Assembly (NCBI GenBank): GCA_049999765.1
Contig: JBNGIQ010009519.1
Span: 124,001 to 188,000 of the forward strand
Length of the DNA stretch: 64,000 nucleotides
Origin: Phaeoceros laevis
Taxonomy: Eukaryota > Anthocerotophyta > Anthocerotopsida > Notothyladales
Reading direction: 5' to 3'
The notes beneath the pieces were generated by a model that searched no databases, was not told where the DNA came from, and saw only the letters and a list, made by a program, of their open reading frames with translations. Each line of letters starts with the position of its first letter. Within the stretch, counting starts at the first letter, position 1. The position numbers were made by a program, and so were the translations under genes. Of this stretch, positions 1-10,267 are shown piece by piece.

Positions 1-380
1 TTTCTGTCGTGGATTCATTTTTTCACAACTTCGCTTGCCAGAAAATATCAATTCCAGCATTCTACAGAACTCCAGCCTTGACAAACTATCTGATTATTAC
101 AGGCGTCCGGTCCTGACCGAGCTGCCCAGACTGCGTTACGTCTGTCCAGACAAATTCGCACAAAAGCGGCAGATGATCCGAGGGCATCGAGCTTGAAGGT
201 AGCGCATCCGGGCCTATGTCCGTTTCACTCGGTAGCACCAGCCGTGGAGTTGGCAAACACCATAACCATACTACTACTACCACTACACCAGCCGTCTACT
301 GGGTTGCAGCTTCCCAGTAGAAGGATACCAGATGTAGTCAATAGTTTCCTTTTTCTCTCCGGCTGACCTGCCATTCAAGG
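1..380 (-). pseudogene. second, broken copy of the last nocturnin exon
   Basis: This stretch repeats the region about 486-825, which holds the last exon and 3' flank of the neighbouring nocturnin gene, with only scattered substitutions. Both copies encode the C-terminal motif MPSDHLPLLCEF followed by the same tail and stop. In this copy the reading frame is interrupted at about 244-289 by roughly 46 bp carrying a (TAC)n tract. The upstream side of the exon then reads into stops. The copy lies 3' of the intact exon, so it is most simply a tandem duplication of the gene's end followed by insertion of a short repeat. The left part may be cut by the window edge. It is probably non-functional, though it could supply an alternative last exon or polyadenylation site. 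Confidence 0.8.
244..289 (+). repeat. 3' end of a (TAC)n-tailed SINE-like repeat
   Basis: These 46 bp are present in the left copy of the duplicated nocturnin exon and absent from the right copy. They read GTGGAGTTGGCAAACACC, then CATAACCATACTACTACTAC. The same body plus (TAC)n tail recurs at 46365-46475 and, more diverged, at 8255-8375 and 23031-23110. A short direct repeat (CCGT/ACCAGCCG) borders the insertion. Confidence 0.6.
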
Positions 381-572
381 GACGGTATAAGCAGGGTAAG
401 GAAGCACCAACCCTTGACCACAGTATGGCCTATTGGTCTAGTCTGTAGTTCAGAATCTGATTTTGATTGATGTACAGACACTGATTTTTTTGTCGTGGAT
501 TCATTTTTTTCACAACTTTGCTTGCCAGCAAATATCAATGCCAACATTCTACAGAACTCCAGCTTTGATAAA

Positions 573-2423
573 CTATCTGATTATTACAGGCGTCCGGTCC
601 TGACCGAGCTGTCCAGACTGCGTTACGTCTGTCCAGACAAATTCGCACAAAAGCGGCAGATGATCCGAGGGCATCGAGCTTGAAGGTAGCGCATCCGGGC
701 CTATGTCCGTTTCACTCGGTAGCACCAGCCGTCTACTGGGTTGCAGCTTCCCAGTAGAAGGATACCAGATGTAGTCAATAGTTTCCTTCTTCTCTCCGGC
801 TGACCTGCCATTCAAGGGACGGTATGAGTACCCACGTTACGGGTAAGGAAGCACCAACCCTTGACCACGAAGCCGTTCAAGCGTACCGAAACTTCCAAGT
901 GGTAAACGGGGGTTCAGAGCTTGCATCCCCATGCAACAACCCCTCTCCCGAGCATTGTACAACGGTTGACTGTCCGATGACGGTATGGTGGTCATACAAA
1001 ACTGGAGCTGCGAACGCACTCCGAAGCTGGAGACTGTGCTCATGAACGAGCTTGTATACATCCGACGTTGGAGGGGCGTTGAAGTCCCCACATATGATAG
1101 TATCAGTCTGCCCGCCTTTGTGCCTCAGGTCGGAAAGTCTCTGCAGGCATGGAATGCATGAGGGCCAGATGAACCTTCCAGCCAACAGGGAAGCTGGACA
1201 TAAAGAGCTACCAACCTGCAAGAGCTGCTCAGCCTGTAGCAATCTCCGCTTCTCATTGTGAACTCCAGTTCTGGCCTGATGAAAGTTACTACACCGGATA
1301 AGGATAGCAGACACCACAGCCTAAAGGTTAAAGCTCTGCACTTCCCAGCACACAGCGACTCAAACAGCCCCTTGACTTGCACACAGTTGAAGCTGCTGAC
1401 TGAACAATCGGCAGGGACCTTGAGGTGTGTGGTTGCAACGGTCAAGTGTTGTTGAGCTTCCAAGTCTTCCAGCTGACATATGATACCGCCCTGAAGAATA
1501 CAAACAAGGGCACTGAAACAACTGAAGCAGCCTGGGCACTCACAACAGAGAGAGCTACCGAGAAGAGGAAACCTTACCTGATTCTGTGCGGACCCAGATC
1601 TGTTGCGGAACCTAAAACAATCCTGCTCTGCTAACAGAACAAGTACAGCTAAATGCTCCACTGCTCACAGGACAACAAACAGACAACAGAGGACACGCCG
1701 GGACTGACCTACAAGGCGAAACCGAGCAGCTTGGAAGAAAATTGCACAACCATCAGGGGGGCCGCCGTATTCCTGCACACGAAGGATGCGGACCTTGAGG
1801 ACGACAATGCTACCAATCTGATTATGCAGTTAGCTCTTCAAGCACGACAAGATTGTTCCTAGCTGTCAATTTTTTTTGTGCGTTGGCGGACTCACACATG
1901 CAGGAGAAGCAGGTTTCTCGTTGAAAACGCCTGAATATCCATGCTGCTGCAGCTGTGGGAGGAAGAAATCATCTGCTCATACACCCAAGATACAAAACTT
2001 TAGAAGCAAGTCCTCAGGCAAACAAAAAGGATAGGTCCGGCAGATTCATTCAGCACTTGCCAGTGATTCTCACCGAAGTGGTTGACCTCCTGCAAACACA
2101 TGATGTGCGGACTGGAGCTGAGCAGGGTGGTCAGCAAAACCGGACATCTTGAGCTCCATTCCAGGAGCTCCCTCGGTTTCTGTTGCCACAATCATGAGCC
2201 GTTAGCACCACCTGATTAACAAGCTAAAAGGCCTTGAGCAGAAACTTGCTACTCCTCTTGGAGTGCCTCTGCGTAGAAACCCTTAGGGCAGGCAGCTGAA
2301 CTCATCGAGATGCAATCGAATTCCAAGCAGCATATTCCAGACTCCACAAACCTTGATAAAGTCCCCAGTCTGCGCCAACCCATCGGCCAAAACATTCCAC
2401 TGCAAAACACGAAGCTTCGCCAT
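573..2423 (-). CDS. nocturnin-like NADP(H) 2'-phosphatase / EEP-fold enzyme, 10 exons
   Basis: Exons (minus, 5' to 3'): 2352-2423, 2253-2281, 2057-2171, 1896-1952, 1709-1772, 1578-1627, 1419-1490, 1216-1275, 887-1140, 573-804. All junctions are GT-AG and keep frame, giving 334 aa. Endonuclease/exonuclease/phosphatase landmarks appear in order: VLQWNVLADGL at the N terminus, IMCLQEVNHF with the metal-binding Glu, GPPDGCAIFF, VATTHLKARTG, IICGDFNAPP with catalytic Asp and Asn, EPPFTTWKFR, TIDYIWYP, and MPSDHLPLLCEF with the catalytic His. EPPFTTWK plus DYIWY is characteristic of nocturnin rather than CCR4 or Angel. Family knowledge: nocturnin removes the 2' phosphate of NADP(H). The start MAKLRVLQWN is the first ATG in frame; an upstream targeting exon is possible. 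The loop between AFAAP and SEPPF is about 29 residues, longer than usual. The last exon is duplicated downstream. Confidence 0.88.
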
Positions 2424-2558
2424 CTGTCCTCTTGCTCCATGCACAGTGCGCTGCCCGGGCAGGTCTTCAGAAACAACAGAAGCGGGCCTGAAACTAGTAA
2501 GGCTACAGTAGCGACTTTTCTGTTTTTTCTCGGCACAAGAGAGAAACTTGAAGGAGAA

Positions 2559-2827
2559 AGTAGACTAATGACTGTGACCGGAACAGCGAAAAGACAAAGC
2601 TTACGTCCAAGCAAGGCGGTGAGTCGGAGAGCTCTTCCCGGTGCAATGGACCTGAACTCGGACCAGCCCAAGATCGCGGCCACCACGGGGGCGCAGAGGA
2701 AAGGAGTAGACTACTGACTGGGATCGGAACAGCGAAAGACAAGATTACATCCAAGCATGGCGGTGAGTTGGAGAGCTCTCCCCGGTGCAATGGACCTGAA
2801 GTCGGACCAGCCCAAGATTGCGGCCAC
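2559..2827. repeat. two-copy direct repeat, period about 146 bp
   Basis: Copies at 2559-2684 and 2705-2827 share about 120 bp, including GGTGCAATGGACCTGAA and GACCAGCCCAAGAT, with a few substitutions and small indels. They lie just upstream of the nocturnin start, so the duplication falls in its 5' flank or 5' UTR. Confidence 0.8.
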
Positions 2828-4898
2828 CGAAAGAGCGCGGGTCCCGGCGCAGCCGGCGTGCCTTCGTTGTGACGCTGTCCCCTGCGCCCGTCGTCTTCCC
2901 CGCAGCCTCGCCTCCTTGTGTGGATGTGGTCAACTGGCTGCCCTCGGTAGCGCCGCTGCCTTCACTTGGAGTGTGGCACCTCCCCACTTCCTGCATTGTC
3001 CCCTTCTGCCGCTCAACGTCGCTTGGCGGTGTCGTTTCTGCGCTGTTCCCACCACCGGACGCGGCACTCCCGGTAGCGCTGCCAAGCTCGGGTGAACCGA
3101 GCCTGCGCACGGAACCGGTCCTTCGTATGCTTCCCTCTTCCTCACAGTCCAGTAGAAGTGTGGCACAACATGCGGTCTGTTCAGGCCTTGAGCGTCGGAC
3201 CTGGATGAGCAAACATCCATCCTGGGCAAGCAAGCTTGTTGAGAAGAAGAGTTCACCACAGAGCATGAGCTAGCTCGCTATCTACGTGTACCACTTGGCA
3301 GCAGAACTTGAGCCGAGCTCAGCAGCAGGAGGGATCCGATCCATTTGTTTGCAATCAATTGCAAGCTTGCAATCGCAGATGAGGCGGTCACAGTTGTAGC
3401 ATTCGCAGTCGGTGCTGGCCGATTGGTCAACCGGCGCCTTTGCTCGCAGCAGACAGGCCTGCGCAAATGGCCCTGACCGGGGGAGGCCTCAGCCCTGCCT
3501 TCGACTGCTCCGTTTTCTCCAGCTCCTTGTCATGCAGCAGCTCCAACCACGGCCCCTACCACCGCCACTGCAACTGCTCTCTTCACGTCCTCAGCAGCTT
3601 CCGGAGGTCGAGACGAGGCAGAAGGAGCACGCAGGTGAAGATTCCCGGCAAGGCCCCCAAGTCGGCAGGTTCCGGGGGGTGCCTAGGCCTGTCCATCACC
3701 GGGACAGCGGCGGCTGGAGGAGCAGGGGCCAAATCCCTGGCCAACCACACCGGCAGCGGCTGCAGAGGATGCAGCTCCGGCCTGCGGAATGCGATCAAGG
3801 AGCTTTGCAAGCAGGTCGACGGAGCTGTTCTTGGTCCTGCGAGGACAAGTAGTGCGCATGCGCAGCAGGCTGGGGAAGAACAGATTTTCGACAGCTTGTC
3901 CTACCTTTCAGAAATTTACAGCGTCGTCGTCGCGGCTGCTGACCATCCAAGAAAGCAACAATGATGGCAGAGGAGTTTTGAGTCTTACGGCTCTCCTAGC
4001 AACTACTTTTGAACAACGGTTGTAAGTAAGTTCAACCAGGTGGAATTGAAGGAGCAGACTCCACTTGAACAGCAGATCCGCTTGGGCAAATGAAACGACC
4101 CGGTAGACTAAAGCTTACAAGGCCCCAATCATGTTGAAATCCTCTTGAGCACAAATTGATCTAGCTCTAGCTATGTTTTGGTATACCTAGAGGACGTTCG
4201 CACTTGCCGGTTGTAAGGCTAAGATTTGAGCTTTTGGCCTCAAATCTCAAATGAGAGCCCACATGTTAAACTTGTTCGCACTTGTAAGCCTTTAATGATC
4301 ACTGAACCCAGCCTCAAAGGTTAGCTGATTTGCTCTCGTCTTGTTCGCTCAATTTGTTAAGTTCGCTCTTCCTTTACGAAATACTTTGCAGTGATAAGGG
4401 CGAACTCGTCCCTTCTTGGCACGCAACAAAGGCCCGGGAGCTTTCTTGGTAAACTTACGAGCCAAGTAGTCTACTGACTACTCGATTTGGAAACTACTAC
4501 TCGACTGGAATTTGGAAATCAAGTACCATATCGGAACTGATTCAAGTATTGGGTTTCGGTCCTTTGATCTACAAGTAGTTAGGACGGGGCCGCAAAGTGG
4601 TAGGACGCCGCCATCACATGGCATGGTATTCATTGGTTGGGCAAGCAGCGTGCGGTCCCGGCGACCGGGGTCGGTAGCCGGTGAAGGCGTGAAGCGCAGT
4701 TTCCAGCTGCTTCTGCGACGTGGCTGTGGTCACGGTGGACGGTGGAGGGCACTTCTGAGTTTGCCACGTGTGCTTTCCCTATCCTCTGCCAAAGGAACGA
4801 AAAATGAGCACGGCCTCTCACGGATCTACCTCCCTGAAAGCAAGCATCTCGGCAGTTGTCTCGCGGGTCCAACCGGATGCGATGAGGATGCCGAGGCC

Positions 4899-4968
4899 GG
4901 TGCATTACGGGAATGTTGCGTCGCAATCAATGCGGTGCATTCCGGGAATGTTGCGTCGCAATCAATCC
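4899..4968. repeat. 35-bp tandem duplication
   Basis: Two adjacent 35-bp units, 4899-4933 and 4934-4968, share GGGAATGTTGCGTCGCAATC with two or three differences. They lie just upstream of the first GT14 gene. Confidence 0.85.
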
Positions 4969-5007
4969 GGTGCGGGAGGATCCGAGGGTGCCGCACCCTG
5001 AGAGTGG

Positions 5008-6660
5008 ATGAGGCACAGATCGAGGCCGGTGGATCCTGATGAACAGCAGGAGATGGCAGCAACGGTGAGCCCGGGGCTCCCCCAGATCAGCCTGTGGCGC
5101 TTCCTCTTCTGGATTCCGGCGGGGCTTTTACCTCTCTACGTGCTCTTCCAGGTGCTCAGGCTGGGACAAGGCGGGTCTGGCTCAGCATCACAAGAGACGG
5201 AAAGGATCACTCTACCGGAGCCCCCTGCTCCTCCCCCGCTGTGGTATGCGGATTTGGAGAGGGACTGCGCGGTGGATCTGTTCCAGGCGGAGCGGGGATC
5301 CACGCTGTGGCACAGCTGGGGGGACGAGGAGCTGCTGAGGAGGGCCGGGAACACCGCCTCCTCCTACGCGGAATCGGTGGACAAGGACGGGAATGCTGTG
5401 TCTTACCTTGCGCAGTTGCAGCGGCGGAGCAGCTGGATCCAGCCGGATTCCGAGAGGCAGGGCCCCGAGGTTGCGTCCGAGTACGTGCACCACTACGCGC
5501 GGTCCACGCACAAGGAGTACTGCCGGATGCATTGGGATGGCGTTGCGGGATCCGAGTCCTGGCCAATTCCCGCCCGCCCGAAGATCGCCTTCTTGTTTCT
5601 GACCATGGGGAGCATACCATTTGCCCGGCTGTGGGATGCCTTTTTCGAAGGGAACGAGCACCTGCTCAACGTCTACGTGCACGCCTCTCCGTTTCCTGCT
5701 GTGAGCAAGTTTGGGAGGGAGTACAAACATTTCTGGGGCCGCCTGATACCTAGCGGGGATACGGCTCGGGGAACTGCGTCCCTGATCGCTGCTGCTCGCC
5801 GCCTCATTGCCAACGCTCTGCTGGATGATCCTCTCAACCAGTATTTTGCGCTTGTGTCTGAGCATTGCATTCCGGTGCGTGGATTCCAGCATGTCTACAA
5901 CGTGCTCACTGCATCTGAGAAGAGCTTTGTACAGCAAACGAGGGAAGTCCACAACCTTTGGCGCAGGTATTCATTTTGGACTTCCTTGTAAACCGCACTA
6001 CACCTATGTTTCATCCTTCTCAGCAGGGAATGAGCTTTTTGATAAGGAGGGAATGTCTTGACAGGCATTTAAATGTCTTTGCTGCTTGTCAACATACTAG
6101 GAGAAATGCTTTTCAAATGCTCGTTCTGATGTGTTTATTTCCATCTGAAATTTGATCTTTTTTACTGCTTCCAAGGCTGTGTGCACCATGGTCACACAAG
6201 CATTTACAAGACTGCACACTAATGGCGTGCCTGCAGGTACACTGTCAGGGGCGAGAAAGCGATGCTTCCAGAGGTCAAATATTCTCAGTTCTTCCAAGGC
6301 GCTCAGTTCTTTGTTCTTGTGAGGAAGCACGCAGTTCTGTTTGCAAGAGACACCAGATACTGGCCCAAGTTCAACCTTCCATGTCATGAACACTTTGCAT
6401 GCTTTCCCGAGGAGCACTATTTTCCAACTGTTTTGGCCATCGAGGATCCTGGCGGAGTTGTGAACCACAGTCTCACTTTTGTGGATTGGTCCCACTCCAA
6501 AACAACGCATCCAAGGACTTACAGGAAGGAAGAGGTCTGCAAGGAACTCGTGACCTTCTTGCAATACTTCAAGGGCGGACTGTTCCTTTTTGCCAGAAAG
6601 TTTGCGGACGACAGCATTGATGCCCTGATGGCGGTTTCAGATGACTTATTGAGGAACTAG
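5008..6660 (+). CDS. GT14 Core-2/I-branching-type glycosyltransferase, copy A
   Basis: Two exons, 5008-5966 and 6237-6660, joined by a GT-AG intron in phase 2. The ATG at 5008 gives 460 aa; the in-frame ATG at 5053 (445 aa) fits the start of copy B better. After a short cytosolic N terminus comes one membrane segment (FLFWIPAGLLPLYVLF), as in type II Golgi proteins. The plant DUF266/GT14 signature follows: PKIAFLFLTMGSIPFARLWD, FFEGNEHLLNVYVHASP, FWGRLIPS, ARRLIANALLDDP, and EHCIPVRGF with the conserved Cys. Exon 2 adds CFPEEHYFPTVLAIEDPG, FVDWSHS and HPRTY, the acceptor/donor-binding half. Family knowledge: these enzymes are Golgi-localised, and some plant members are glucuronosyltransferases on arabinogalactan. 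The acceptor here cannot be read from sequence. It is paralogous to 8742-10267. Confidence 0.9.
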
Positions 6661-6789
6661 TCTAATCTCCTTTTCCTCTTCTTCAATTCATGTCTTATTG
6701 CGCTAAACTTCAGGCAAAAGGGGGCTGCATGGGTTGGATCGATGATATTGGTCTTTGAGTATGAACTCCTCGTTAGCCAAGGCTATGGC

Positions 6790-7780
6790 AAAGTTGCGGG
6801 GTCCAAGAATTGGATGGTGACCCCAATGTGCATAGACTCCTTTGCGATGGGTCACTTATTAAACCCAAACATTGGGTAAAGTTATTGGGAGTGTACTTTA
6901 ACTGCAAACTCTTGGAATGTCCATGTGCACTCTTGGAATGTCCATGTGCAACACATGGTAGCATCTGCTCACCGGTCTCCGTCGGCCTTGATAACTCTTT
7001 GGAAATCCACATGGGGCCTTCAAGCCCATCTCTTGCTGCAAATACTTATCTTAGTGGTGCTCCCAAAGTTGGACTAAGGGAGCTCCCGAAGTTGGACTAA
7101 GGGAGCTAGGTATGGTTCAATGGTGGTGTTGCTCATATCAAAATCTTTGACCAGGTGCAGAGAGCTGCATGCAAGGCCATTACTGGTGCTTTTCGAACTA
7201 CATCGATGGAGGCTCTGCAATTTAAGGCTTATCTACTTCCAATGGCCCTTCGTCTTTGACGGCAGCCCCTCCTCGTCTGAAGTTCACTATTATTCTTCCA
7301 ACCTTATCGTCGATTCCTATCATCACTATCTTCTCTAACAACCACGCTGCTCTCTTTTCTCTCTTTGACACCATTGCCCGCTCAGGACTGAGCCTCTCCT
7401 ATGTTGCTCATTCAGCACTTCATTCTTTTCACCACTCCTACCCACATATTCTCCTTTTGCTTGCACTAGGCGCCGGGGCACCATGGGGTCATTGGAAATG
7501 AAGCTGCAGATGTGTTGGCCAAGGAGGCAACTCTTCTTCATGTTGACGAAGCATATCAAGTTTTGTCTAACTCGTGAGCTTTCCAGTTGATCAACGCTAC
7601 TATGACATCTCAATGGCAATATCAATGGTCAAATTCGTCCAAAGCCTGTGCTTTAAGACATGTTGTAGATAGCAACCCTTCCTTGGCTAATCTTGAACGG
7701 CTAGCAATGCATGATAGAAGGATCTCTTCGTTCTTCACCCAACTACGGACTGGCAGAGACCTGCAAATGCAAAGAGACCT
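6790..7780 (+). mobile_element. decayed LINE fragment (RT C terminus plus RNase H)
   Basis: Translated pieces in shifting frames match the C-terminal part of a non-LTR retrotransposon ORF2. WVKLLGVYFNCKLL (about 6870-6910) is the post-palm region; ASAHRSPSALITLW and VVLPKLD follow, then AACKAITGAFRTTSMEAL (about 7165-7215) at the RT/RNase H connection. HHGVIGNEAADVLAKEATL (about 7475-7535) is the RNase H C-terminal motif. Stops and frameshifts lie throughout and the 5' half is missing, so it is inactive. It lies between the two GT14 paralogues. Confidence 0.8.
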
Positions 7781-8254
7781 AGACCTAAATATTTTTAAGA
7801 TAATATTTTTGAGCAAAGTCAATTTTTCCTTCCAAACACAAGTTGAGGAGGGTGTCGGCTTTTCAACATCTTCTTGAGTTTGTTGTGCCCTGCAGCCGTA
7901 GTGAGATTAACAATCATAAACGTAGTTAATTAAATTAAATATGATATATACTCTAACTAAGATTGGTTCTAATCATAGTTAGGTTAGTTAGTGATGATGA
8001 GCTAAGATAATCTACATGACTTCGTACGATTGGCCGGTCTCCACACATTTGAACTCTATTAATAATTACGCGCACACACCGCACACACCGTGGCTTATAC
8101 CGTGCTTCCCACGGCATCCACTATCCACTGCTTTGGTGCATGCTAGACTATGCGCCGGCCCGCGTTTGCATGTGTTCACCTCACAGCCGCTACCTTAGAA
8201 TTTAGAAAAGGTTTAAAGGGGTAGCAAAATACTAGCACCCCATCCGAGAGCTCA

Positions 8255-8375
8255 TCCGACCCCAAGGTAGTAGTAACTTAGTAAGTTGATTATGCTGTTT
8301 AGCCAACCCCACATGGGAATTGAGAACTCTTGTAGACTTTCCGAGTCCCCGGTGCAAAAGTGCAGACACCCAAGG
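8255..8375 (-). repeat. tRNA-derived SINE-like repeat, minus orientation
   Basis: Read on the minus strand there is a B-box-like TTCTCAATTCCC, then CATGTGGGGTTGGCTAAACA, and a short TAC-rich tail. This layout is shared with 46365-46475, including a GTGCACC or TTGCACC A-box-like stretch upstream. It is a diverged copy. Confidence 0.5.
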
Positions 8376-8741
8376 AAGTATTTCCGCCAGGATATCACCC
8401 CTTGCGGCCACCGCCGCCACCCATAACCCCGGCATTTTTTAGCCTAAAGACAGCACCACGAGGAACGTTCTCCCGGCATGCGGTGGCACGTTCCCATAGC
8501 CCCTGGAACCTCGCCAAGTTGTTTCGAGGCCTACGGCGGCGTGGCAGGCCCACGGCGCGACACCTGCACGTCTAGTCGGGTGTGCCAACTACAAGCCTGG
8601 CTGGGAGCGGTGGAGGCGGATGCCTGCTCTGTATGTACTGTGCCGAAGCCGCGATGTCGACTGCTTGCAACGTGAGGTGGGTGAGCTGCACCGGGGACTA
8701 CGAAAAATCGAGAACGGGATGGAAAGCAGGTGACGGCGGCC

Positions 8742-10267
8742 ATGGTGAGCGGCGTGGGCCTGCCGCAGAGCGGTTCTTCTCTGCGCTGCTTTCTGATCGG
8801 CAGCCCAGCATTGCTGCTCTCGCTCTTTGTCTTTCTTCAGGTGCTCTGGTTGCGGAGCAGTACGGCGGGTTCATCCTGTTACTCCGTGGCTGTCCCTAGC
8901 TGCGCCCCGGTATGGCATTTCGACTTTGAGAGGGAGTGCGCAGCGGATGTGCTTCTCGCGGAGCGTGGAGCAACGCTGCTGCATAGCTGGGACGATGAGG
9001 AGCTGTTGCAGCGTGCTGGCGCCACTGTGGCTTCTTACACCGCTTTGCAACTAGAAGGGACACCAGTGGTTGACGGCAACACCCTCGCAGAGCCTGCTAG
9101 CCAGGTGAGTGCGCCTGGTTGGCAGTATGTCCTGCACTATCAGCAGTCAGCGCACAAGGAGTATTGCAAGCTATATGGATCAGGTCGGATCCCGGCCGCC
9201 GCAGCTGCTCCACCTGTGACCAATCCTCCGGCCCTCCTCATCCGACCCAAGGTTGCCTTCATGTTCCTCACTACTGGGTGGCTGCCGTTTGCTCGGCTCT
9301 GGGATGCTTTCTTCGCTGGTAACGAGCACCTGTTCAATGTGTATGTGCATGCATCGCCTTTCCCTGGTGTGAACCAGATAGGCAGGAATTCTGAGCACTT
9401 TTGGGGCCGCTTGATCCCTAGCGAGGATGCGGAGCGAGCAACTGCCTCATTGATTGCCGCAACCCGCCGGTTGATGGCGAATGCTCTGCTGGATGATCCG
9501 ATGAACGAATATTTTGCTCTCCTCTCGGACCATTGCATTCCAGTTCGGGGATTCAAGCATGTGTATAACGTGCTCAGCTCATCCAAGAAGAGCTTTGTGG
9601 AGCAAATCGACAAGTCTGTAATACTGTGGAGCAGGTACTTTCCTCTATCTGAGCCCTAATATCAGGTGCGCTGAACATTTCAGCTTGCTCCACTTGATGT
9701 GAAGCAAGTTGGAGGATGATACACGTCTTTTTAATCTGTTCACCGTGTTGCTGTGCCTCATTACCAAACCAGGTCATCAGACAATCGAAAGCTTGGGTGG
9801 CTTTGTTAGGCTTGTCGCTGATGTCACTCATGGTGTGCAGGTATATTGTAAGGGGAGGCCCGCAGGTGATGCTCCCAGAGATAGAGTTTTCAAAATTCAG
9901 GCACGGGTCTCAGTTTTGGGTGATGATGAGGAGGCATGCGCTGCTGTTTGTGAGGGACAAGAAGTACTGGCGTAAATTCAGCATGCCCTGTGAGAAACAA
10001 TGGTCGTGCTTTCCGGAAGAACACTACTTTCCTACGGTCCTGGCAATTGAGGATCCTGACGGGTCTACGAAGGATACTCTCACCTCTGTCGATTGGAAGC
10101 ACGGAGAAGGAACACATCCTAGGACATACAGAAAAGAAGATGTAAGCAAGGAGCTTATCGCCTTACTGCAGAATGACAGGGGTGGTGTGAATCTGTTTGC
10201 TAGGAAGTTTGCAGACGACACCATCGATGCCTTGATGGCCTTGTCACGGGACATATTGAGGAACTGA
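8742..10267 (+). CDS. GT14 Core-2/I-branching-type glycosyltransferase, copy B
   Basis: Two exons, 8742-9634 and 9841-10267, GT-AG, phase 2 at the same codon as copy A; 439 aa. The ATG at 8742 opens a short leader and a membrane segment (LLLSLFVFLQVLWL). The body contains KVAFMFLTTGWLPFARLWD, GNEHLFNVYVHASPFPG, FWGRLIPSEDAERATASL, NALLDDPMNEYFALLSDHC and IPVRGFKHVYNVL. Exon 2 carries CFPEEHYFPTVLAIEDPDG, SVDWKHGEGTHPRTY and KFADDTIDALMALS. These match copy A almost segment for segment, so the two arose by tandem duplication. The N-terminal stem and the Pro/Ala-rich loop before the catalytic domain have diverged most. It is probably a type II Golgi membrane protein acting on cell-wall glycans or proteoglycans; the substrate is unknown. 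Confidence 0.9.

Larger units (their letters stand above)
2424..5007. other. intergenic, GC-rich, no convincing gene
   Basis: Upstream of nocturnin there are several overlapping open frames on both strands between 2745 and 3964, as expected in GC-rich DNA without stops. None shows a recognisable domain or splice-consistent exons. The part at 3440-3964 (plus) ends in an Ala/Glu-rich stretch that could be an exon, but I cannot connect it to anything. 4030-4500 is ordinary AT-richer DNA without features. Confidence 0.4.

Noticed and set aside
2745-3273. Overlapping 150-170 aa ORFs on both strands upstream of nocturnin
   Set aside because: GC-rich sequence open in several frames at once, no domain, and no splice connection to nocturnin.
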